Positions 57,808-64,000 of a stretch of DNA of 64,000 nucleotides are shown here, one piece after another. Within the stretch, counting starts at the first letter, position 1. Each line of letters starts with the position of its first letter. The DNA is from Candolleomyces eurysporus. Taxonomy: Eukaryota > Basidiomycota > Agaricomycetes > Agaricales > Psathyrellaceae. The stretch is taken from NCBI GenBank assembly GCA_027579435.1, contig JANBPK010000928.1, positions 60,293 to 124,292 on the forward strand. Direction: 5' to 3'. The position numbers and the translations under genes are program-made. The notes below the pieces were generated by a model. That model made no database searches, was not told the DNA's origin, and was given only the letters and a program-made list of their open reading frames with translations.

Positions 57808-60027
57808 ATGGATTCTCCTCAAGACTCAACCAGTACCATGCGTGAGTTTTCCATCTTATCATACAGGCATGGTTGTGAACCTTTGTTCTAGTCGAGGCGA
57901 AGATGACGGTGTGGCCTAAAACCGTCAAGGAGATCAATCGTTTGCTCAAGTACGCTGAAAGTCATGCCGAAGACCTGACGATTGATTTGGCTGCTGCAGA
58001 GAGTGAGATTCATTTGACTATGTGTTGCGCTCCTGACTGACCCACACTAGCGAACTCCATTGACGGCGACACTGTTGCCGAGTTGAAAAGGAAATACGAA
58101 ACAGTCCTGGAGAACGTTGGAACCTTGCAGAAACTGTTGGAGACTAAGCGGAGGGGGAAATCTGGCAAGAGGCCAGCTCCGACCAACTTGGAGCAGCCCG
58201 CAAAAAGGACTCGCTCTACTGCCCAGAGCTCGGCCAAGACCTCCCCTCCCCCTACTGCCCCGAAAGCCAGAAACACACGTTCTTCCACTGCTAAGACAGC
58301 ACGTAAGCGTTCCCCTCCGGATGATGCTGGCACTAAGGAAGGAGTCATGAAGCCTCCGAGGACTGAGGACGACTCCGACACCGCGAAGCCTCTCTCCGAC
58401 ACTCCTATGTCCCCCAAAGCAGCTACAAAGCCCATGCCTGTCCCCGACGTTCCCAAGTCACCGAAATCGCTCGCCGACCCTCCNCAGTCGCCCAATCCAC
58501 TTTTCGACCCTTCCCAAGTCACCAGAAACCGCTCCGAAACCGCTCTCCGACCCTCCTCAGTTGNCCCAAACCTGCCCAAAAGTNCCGAGGAGCACAGGAA
58601 GACTAAGAGGAAGGTCCAGGCCTCCGACGGCTCAGAAACCGAGGAAGTATTCCCCGACCCTCCCAAACCGCGCAAGCCTGCCCAAAAACCGCAGACAAAA
58701 CAAAACTCCAGGAAGAAGTCTCAGCCTGTGGAGGACTCGGACCTGGAGGTCCCCAATCCCGCCTTCATAGAGGGCATGATTGAAATCGTGCGTAATGTCT
58801 GCTCCATCGCTTTGACTACTAAAAATTCACTAATGCTTAGGAAGAGGATGTCAAACCGGAAGCATCTAGTTCCGAGCAAGGACGAACCCACAAGGCAACC
58901 GCTGCCTCCTCCAAGGGTTCACACCACCCTGACATCTACGGCAACCTCTCCAAGACGCAACACAACGCCGTGCATCGTAAGCTTCAATTTCTTTTCCTCT
59001 ATTGCTATCGCTTATGCTGATCATTTGGAACCATCTAGAGGATGCATTGAACGATTACGAGGATTTCATCGACTACAACGTACCTCTTAGCAACGCTATG
59101 CGCACCTGGATCAGACGTGGGCAGCCAGTTCTTCCGCAGGCTGCATCCCATTCAATCAAGCTGGCGGCCTCCGTGTTCATACTTTCCAACGGTCGAACCA
59201 CCTGCCATCACCACAGTATCTCCAATCTCACACCAGTCAACGACTCCAACCCCAAATCGGGCCAGAAAGTCACCGGGATCCCATACCCGCCGCTGAAGAC
59301 CAAGAAAGGCATCCGCGAACCTAGCTATCTAGAACGCCCCATGCGTATCGATTCGCAGGGTAGAGTCAAGCCTCCCAGGCCGAATTCGTACAACCCCAAC
59401 TTTACGCTCGAGAGGGTCCTCAAGTTCTTTCCTGTTTCGAACGACGGTATCCGAATGCTGCACTGCGGGTGTGTCCTGAATGATGTCCTTGTCGACTTCT
59501 CCTACTGGAAGCGTACGTCGATTGTATCGCCTTCGACTTCTGCTACCGAAGGCCTTGCAGCCCCATTGAAGCCCCGCGAGCGCCTCTATTTGTGCACCAT
59601 CCTTACTTCACTCCACATAAAACTCGACTACCTGTTTCAATACGATACGCAGGGCAAGGAGCATTCCAGCGAGGCTCGAATGGACAAATGGGTTGACGAC
59701 ATCTGTGCCCAGATCGACGGGATGGAAGCTAGCGCATCGAAGAAGAAGAAAGCTGGATTGCCAAAACGACGTCTTGAATATGTGGAGGTCCCCGATGAAG
59801 TTGAGGATGAAGACGAGGATGTGCTCAAGATGGGTAGGCCTGCGGGAAAGCTATCCCTTCCTGACGTCGATGGGGAATATGGTGTTAGTGGCAAGGGCAA
59901 GGACAAGGAGATTGCCCCCAAGGATCTCTATAGTGACGGTGACAGTGATTCCGATGCCAGCCAGCCTGTACAATCTCCATCTTCCCTTAGACGCCTTTCA
60001 AAGCTTGACCTGGACTTGGATGAGTAG
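57808..60027 (+). CDS. Large orphan protein of the element (667 aa)
   Basis: Five exons (57808-57841, 57892-58002, 58051-58787, 58841-58976, 59039-60027) give 667 aa when the three Ns (58484, 58564, 58584) are dropped. Removing all three keeps the overall frame and also turns the stretch between them into a coherent Pro-rich repeat (KSPETAPKPLSDPPQ, like the preceding KSPKSLADPP). The N-terminal part is helical (VKEINRLLKYAESHAEDL). The middle is basic and Ser/Pro-rich. The C-terminal domain (DALNDYEDFIDYNVPLSNAM; ERVLKFFPVSNDGIRMLHCG; RLYLCTILTSLHIKLDYLFQ) looks globular. It ends with acidic stretches and KLDLDLDE. There is no recognisable enzyme motif. It may be a nuclear, chromatin-type partner; this is inference only. 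Confidence 0.55.
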
Positions 60028-60229
60028 AGTAGTTCTATATCTGCATGTACGACACACTCTGAATTTAATACCCATTCCGCTGAAGATCTGATTAAAAAAT
60101 TTCCATCTTCCTTTCTCAAAATGATGAGCTCATTCTAACTCAAATCTCAGCAACAAGTTATCCTAACTCGCGTCGAGAATGGTGGAGATATTGATAATCG
60201 ACTAAAGTAATCTGACCTTCTATTGACGT

Positions 60230-61870
60230 ACCTTGAGTTCAGATCCCCTTCCTTGCGCTGGAAGGTAAAGGCACCTTCCAGACTCTGTTCTGAGGTCTAC
60301 AAGCTGTTCCAGTCTGATGTCACGACCCGGCTGGAAGGGAGAAACACGGAAGCCCGGAAGGTGAAATCACCTTCCAATATAATTGCCTGAAGGCATCCAT
60401 GGCTTCAAATCCCGGTTCATCTTTCAATTTTGAACTGATGACTTGGCCAGAAGGCAATCCCATCTTCTGTCACACCAACTTCCACTTCCAACTCCTGACC
60501 TGCCTAGAAGGTATTTACACCTTCTGGCTTTACATTTCAAGAGACTGGAAGGCATTCACATCTTCCAGTCCTGTCTCTCTGTTGGATTAGNAAGGTATGC
60601 TAGCCTTCCATCTCTCTCTCTCAAAGGTCACATCAACTTCTGGTTCCAACTTCTGANCCCCCCTAGAAGGTATTTACACCTTCCAGCTTTGTGTTTCAAG
60701 AGACCGGAAGGCATTCACACCTTCCAGTCCTGTCTCTTTGGTGAGTAGGAGGGTACACTCACCTTCTGTCTTCCTCTCTCAAATGTCACATTGACTTCCA
60801 GTCTGGACCCAGGACCCACCTGGAAGATACCTGAACCTTCTGCCCTTGTATCTTCAAGGACTGGAAGGTGTTTGTGCCTTCCACTCCCATCTCTTTGTTG
60901 AGTTAGAAGGTACATCAACCTTCCATCCCTATCTCTCAAATCCCAGATTGGCTTCCAGTCCAGACCCAGGACCTGCCTGGAAGATATTTGAATCTTCCAC
61001 CTCACGTCCTTGAGCACTGGAAGGAATTTGTGCCTTCCACTCCTGTCTCCTTGTTGAGTTGGAAAGGTACATTGACTTCCGTATTTCTCTCTGGAAGGTT
61101 GCACTGACTCCCAGTCCAGACTCAGAATGCACCTGGGAGGTAATTGCGCCTTCTGCGCTCATGTCTTTGACAACTGGAAGGCATTTGCACCTTCCACTCC
61201 CATCTCTCCAATGGCTCGGAAGGTACGTTGACCTTCTGGTGTTCTCTCTTGAAGGTCACATTGACTTCTAATCGTGATTCACAACCCACCTGGAAGGCAT
61301 TCACACTTTCCTGTACTGTCTCTCTGTTGGATTGGAAGGGATGTTGACCTTCTGTCCCTGTCTATCAAAGGCTAGATTGGCTTCCAATCCTGACTCAGGA
61401 CCTGACTGGAAGTTATTTGTACCTTCCATCCTTGCCTTTCAATGCACTAGAAGGCACCCGCTCCTTCCGTTGACCTCTCCCTGTTCAGCTGGAAGGTACA
61501 ATGACCTTCCGTTCTTCTATCTCAAAGCTCACATTCACTTCCAGCCTCAACCCAGCAACCAACCGAGATGTATCTTCACCTTCCAATCACCTCCGTCGAA
61601 GGCCATATTGACGTCCGGTCCCAACTCACGACCCAACAGGAAGGTATTTGCCCCTTCTAGCAACCCCAGTGACCGGGAAGGTACAATTCCCTTCTTCCCT
61701 CCTCCCTCGAGGGTGTTATGAACTCCGACCCAGGACCTGACTGGAAGGTCCCACTGACTTCGGATATCACCAAATATAGACTCAGGAGGGTGGAATCACC
61801 TTCCAATTACATGCTTTCTGTGGTATGGGCCGGAAGGTTGTAGCGACTTCCGACCTAGTCGTGACATGGA
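60230..61870 (-). repeat. Right subterminal array of GGAAGGT hairpin units
   Basis: About 20 units of roughly 75-85 bp occur, each with a stem such as GGAAGGCATTCACACCTTCC (near 60707), GGAAGGTGTTTGTGCCTTCC (near 60860) or GGAAGGCATTTGCACCTTCC (near 61176). They are followed by A[CG]TCCTGTCTCTTTGTTG- and CACATTGACTTCCAGTC-like spacers. It is the inverted counterpart of the left array, with more regular spacing. Ns at 60591 and 60657 lie here. Confidence 0.85.
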
Positions 61871-61913
61871 ACGTAGACACACTATATTCAGTACTGTTAT
61901 AGTGTACACATCT

Positions 61914-62027
61914 AGTCAATGCACTTGGGATTGACCTCACGTGCCCCGCGATCGCGAAAAGTGCAACCGGGTGCACCTGGCTTGCGCAACCGGCGATCCT
62001 AGTTTCGTGCATCCTGGCCATCAACGG
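61914..62027 (-). repeat. Right terminal inverted repeat of the element
   Basis: The reverse complement begins CCGTTGATGGCCAGGATGCA and carries CGCCGGTTGCGCAA, GTTGCACTTTTCGCGAT and GGGCACGTGAGGTCA in the same order as 45759-45872. Length is equal to the left copy. Confidence 0.85.
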
Positions 62028-62049
62028 CTGCCCCGTCCGTGTCCACCCC

Positions 62050-62580
62050 CTAACTCACACTCCCTATTGCCGTATGCAACGCCTCCCTCAGCCTGCCAAT
62101 CGCGGACGTGATGGGGCCTTGCAGGTACGGTTTGAGGCCGGAGACGCCCTGCTCTCCGCCAGTGGNAAACGAAGCAGGCGTTAGATGCGAGTGCGTTATC
62201 TCACTCTCGACGCGATTCTCCCTCTCCTCTCGCCCTCCTGGCAAATCGTCACTCCAGCGTCCAGCTTATCGGCTCATCCACACCCTCCTCCGTCCACCTC
62301 TCCTTGCTAGTTCCACCTGACGAACGCTGCAAGGAACAACACAAAGCTAAGAAGAGAGGATAGGGGAAGCTTTCAAAGTCGTCGCCTGGCTCACCTGTGT
62401 CCCCAGGGGCGTCGATTCCGGCGGGACGGTGGCCGGCTAGTCAAGTCTTGCTCGTGAGGACGAAGAGGCTGTTTTCCTTGTTACGGTTGCACTGGCAAAG
62501 GAAGATGGGCTTGCTGCAGATGGGCTGGGGAGGTCGAGGGCTGAGTCCAAACGGTACGTTTCTTCATCACCTCTTTATGT
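62050..62580 (-). pseudogene. Unidentified minus-strand gene remnant right of the element
   Basis: Minus-strand pieces read RLDSALDLPSPSAASPSSFA (then a stop after SSRARLD), SGGTSKERWTEEGVDEPISW, a one-base frame change, GGREERENRVESEITHSHLT and GVSGLKPYLQGPITSAIGRL. The last stops at a TAG near 62052. The run of sensible protein over three frames suggests a gene with lesions or sequence errors (N at 62166). The family is not recognised. Confidence 0.35.
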
Positions 62581-62951
62581 CTCGAGAGCTCCAGTTCCGC
62601 TGAGCTGCGGATATCGCATCAAAGTCAAGATCATGGCCCAAGTCGTGCCAACTTCTTATGATAAACGCTACGAATTTATCCACAGGCTCTATCGTTTTCT
62701 TAGTTAGCTGTATTGACAAACGTAGCGTTCCTGTGTTGATAGATCGACCCGTGCTATTTGTTTCTATATCGACTTTAGCTCAAGGAGTGTGCGCTGCGGC
62801 GAAGTAGGCTTCAATGGTCATTTGATTTTCCAACAAGTGAGCGACTGTGGGTCCCCTTGAAGGGGGTACAAGCAGGGATAAATATAGACAAGCATTCCTA
62901 CCGGGCAATGCGCCTCACTGCGTAAACCTTCGCACCCACACACCACTGAAC

Positions 62952-63323
62952 ATGGGCTTCGCAAAGTCCTCCACCGATATATCGATCGACGCCTCGACCA
63001 CCGATCTGAGTGCCAACTGCCGCACCAAGAGCGGCGGCTCAAGGCGATCTGTGATGAGGCTCAACGAGTATGTGGGCAACCACGACGGTCGTTTTGTGGC
63101 GGGAGGCAAGGACTTTGGGGCCAGTGCTACGAATATCCGCTTGATTCAAGATACCAATAACCATACCACATATCTCGTAGCAAACCTCCGTGACCGATCT
63201 GGGTCGGTAAGGCCGACGCTGTTGGACTTGAACCCTATCATTGCCAACATGGATGGTCGCCTAACGTATGTGGGACCGTTGCATACGGTGAGTGGGTTGA
63301 TTCGCCGTCAGTGCTGGTCCTGA
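62952..63323 (+). CDS. Cyanovirin-N homology (CVNH) domain lectin-like protein
   Basis: The frame from ATG 62952 gives 123 aa. Two tandem CVNH half-repeats are visible. The first has FAKSSTDISIDASTTDLSAN then MRLNEYVGNHDGRF, the second has SATNIRLIQDTNNHTTYLVA then LLDLNPIIANMDGRLTYVG. The LxxxIxNxDG signature appears as LNEYVGNHDG and LNPIIANMDG. CVNH proteins bind high-mannose glycans; fungal members are small intracellular or secreted lectins of unclear role. There is no signal peptide. A TATA-like ATAAATATA lies about 75 bp upstream. The C-terminus may instead splice at a GTGAGT near 63288. An in-frame ATG at 62847 would add an unrelated N-terminal extension, so I prefer 62952. Confidence 0.85.
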   Translation: MGFAKSSTDISIDASTTDLSANCRTKSGGSRRSVMRLNEYVGNHDGRFVAGGKDFGASATNIRLIQDTNNHTTYLVANLRDRSGSVRPTLLDLNPIIANMDGRLTYVGPLHTVSGLIRRQCWS

Positions 63324-64000
63324 CAGCTCGGATTTGCTGACCATTCGGGCAAGCAGTAGCTGCCATGTTCTCTAAGACTGCCACCCAGCTGTAAGCTTAT
63401 AATTGCGGGGGATTTCACTCAATCCAAGCTTTAATTATCTCCTCAAGACAGGGTTTCCTTCATCAGTCTTCTTCTTCCCGGCCGCCTACTCGTGTGGTAG
63501 GAGTTGTTCATTCTGAAAACTCTCCGGCTTCCAGTCGAATCAGTAGAGAGAGTAACGTGTAACTTCCAGAATCCAGTAGTCTGTGCTAAAACCTTCGTCC
63601 AGTTGTTCGAATTCGCAGTTGAGCTATCCATCAGACGGGTTTTGGTGTTCGCATTCGTGTTTGTATATCCATTAACAGCAATCGTACTAACATTACGAGA
63701 CTTTCTCCGTCCCNAAAAAAAATCCGTAGAAGAANTTTAAAAGAATCCAGAGCGTATAACCATATCATATCATATCCTATCATACTATCGTATCGTATCA
63801 ACAAATCGAAGATCAAGCAGGAGGTAGGTAGGTCGGTAAGAGCCAAAGTTGCAGTTAAAAGTCGCAGTTGCAGTTGTTCTTCTCAAAAAAAAAAGAGAAA
63901 GAAGGAACGCAAGGAAGGAAGCGGAGGAAAGAAGGCGATATTAAACGAATCCATAACCTAAGAAAGAAAGAAGCCATACACAACAACAAAAAATCGATAA
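63324..64000. other. Terminal non-coding stretch
   Basis: No gene is seen. The final 250 bp contain simple ATCATATC-type and purine-rich (GAAAGAAGGAACGCAAGGAA) low-complexity tracts. Ns at 63714 and 63735 are in A-rich context. Confidence 0.5.

Larger units (their letters stand above)
45759..62027. mobile_element. 16.3-kb putative DNA transposon of KDZ type with cargo genes
   Basis: The two ends are inverted copies of each other over about 114 bp. Just inside each end lie inverted arrays of GGAAGGT/ACCTTCC hairpin units. The core (48.4-60.1 kb) holds six tightly packed genes. These include a cysteine-cluster transposase-like protein with the ID-x-FH...GHTKCS...GECGNS layout that I associate with Kyakuja-Dileera-Zisupton elements of Agaricomycetes. 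No target-site duplication is obvious at the borders I chose. The left border lies directly beside a broken Hsp70-like gene, whose missing half is not found on the right side. Confidence 0.75.

Noticed and set aside
48478..60027. A TET/JBP-type dioxygenase, which is known to travel with KDZ transposons in mushrooms
   Set aside because: I looked for an H-x-D...H double-stranded beta-helix signature in the element genes and found none.
1..64000. tRNA or rRNA genes
   Set aside because: A few GGTTCGAA-like B-box matches (for example near 19963) lack an A box and a foldable acceptor stem; no rRNA-like sequence was seen.

Overview
The window is nuclear DNA of a filamentous basidiomycete, most likely an Agaricomycete (mushroom-forming fungus). 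The evidence is genes cut by many short (about 45-100 bp) GT-AG introns, a secreted tyrosinase, a GH115 xylan alpha-glucuronidase, a siderophore transporter, F-box and BTB families, and cysteine-cluster proteins of the kind linked to Kyakuja-Dileera-Zisupton (KDZ) transposons. All gene models were spliced by eye; all family names come from recalled motifs, not searches.

Layout. 1-5 kb: two tandem minus-strand F-box genes, the first cut by the window edge. 6.2-8.3 kb: a complete Hsp70-like gene (-). 9.3-10.6 kb: a secreted tyrosinase (+). 10.8-28.6 kb: a decayed segmental triplication. Each unit carries a small orphan gene (intact only in copy 1), a remnant of an unknown gene, and a single-pass membrane protein gene (intact only in copy 3). 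Copy 2 is split by what looks like a local inversion, and a BTB pseudogene lies inside the inverted part. 30.0-32.3 kb: a siderophore-type MFS transporter with several exact ATCWGATAA iron-GATA sites upstream. 33.9-35.3 kb: a multi-pass membrane protein. 36.3-40.5 kb: a 22-exon GH115 enzyme. 43.0-43.6 kb: a small secreted cysteine-containing protein with a TATA box. 45.3-45.7 kb: the first three exons of a second Hsp70-like gene, broken off.

45.76-62.03 kb is the most striking feature: a 16.3-kb putative DNA transposon with about 114-bp terminal inverted repeats. Inside them lie long arrays of GGAAGGT...ACCTTCC hairpins. The core holds six genes: a cysteine-cluster protein, a KDZ-type transposase, a zinc-knuckle/coiled-coil protein, a basic MGRP-type protein and two orphan proteins. 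A 545-bp foldback element is nested in the left array. To its right are a decayed minus-strand gene and a cyanovirin-N-like lectin gene.

Assembly caveat: the single N bases scattered through the window mostly sit beside homopolymers. In most of the genes where I could test it, deleting the N restores the reading frame, so several apparent frameshifts are sequencing artefacts. Some other lesions (in-frame stops, missing segments) look real.
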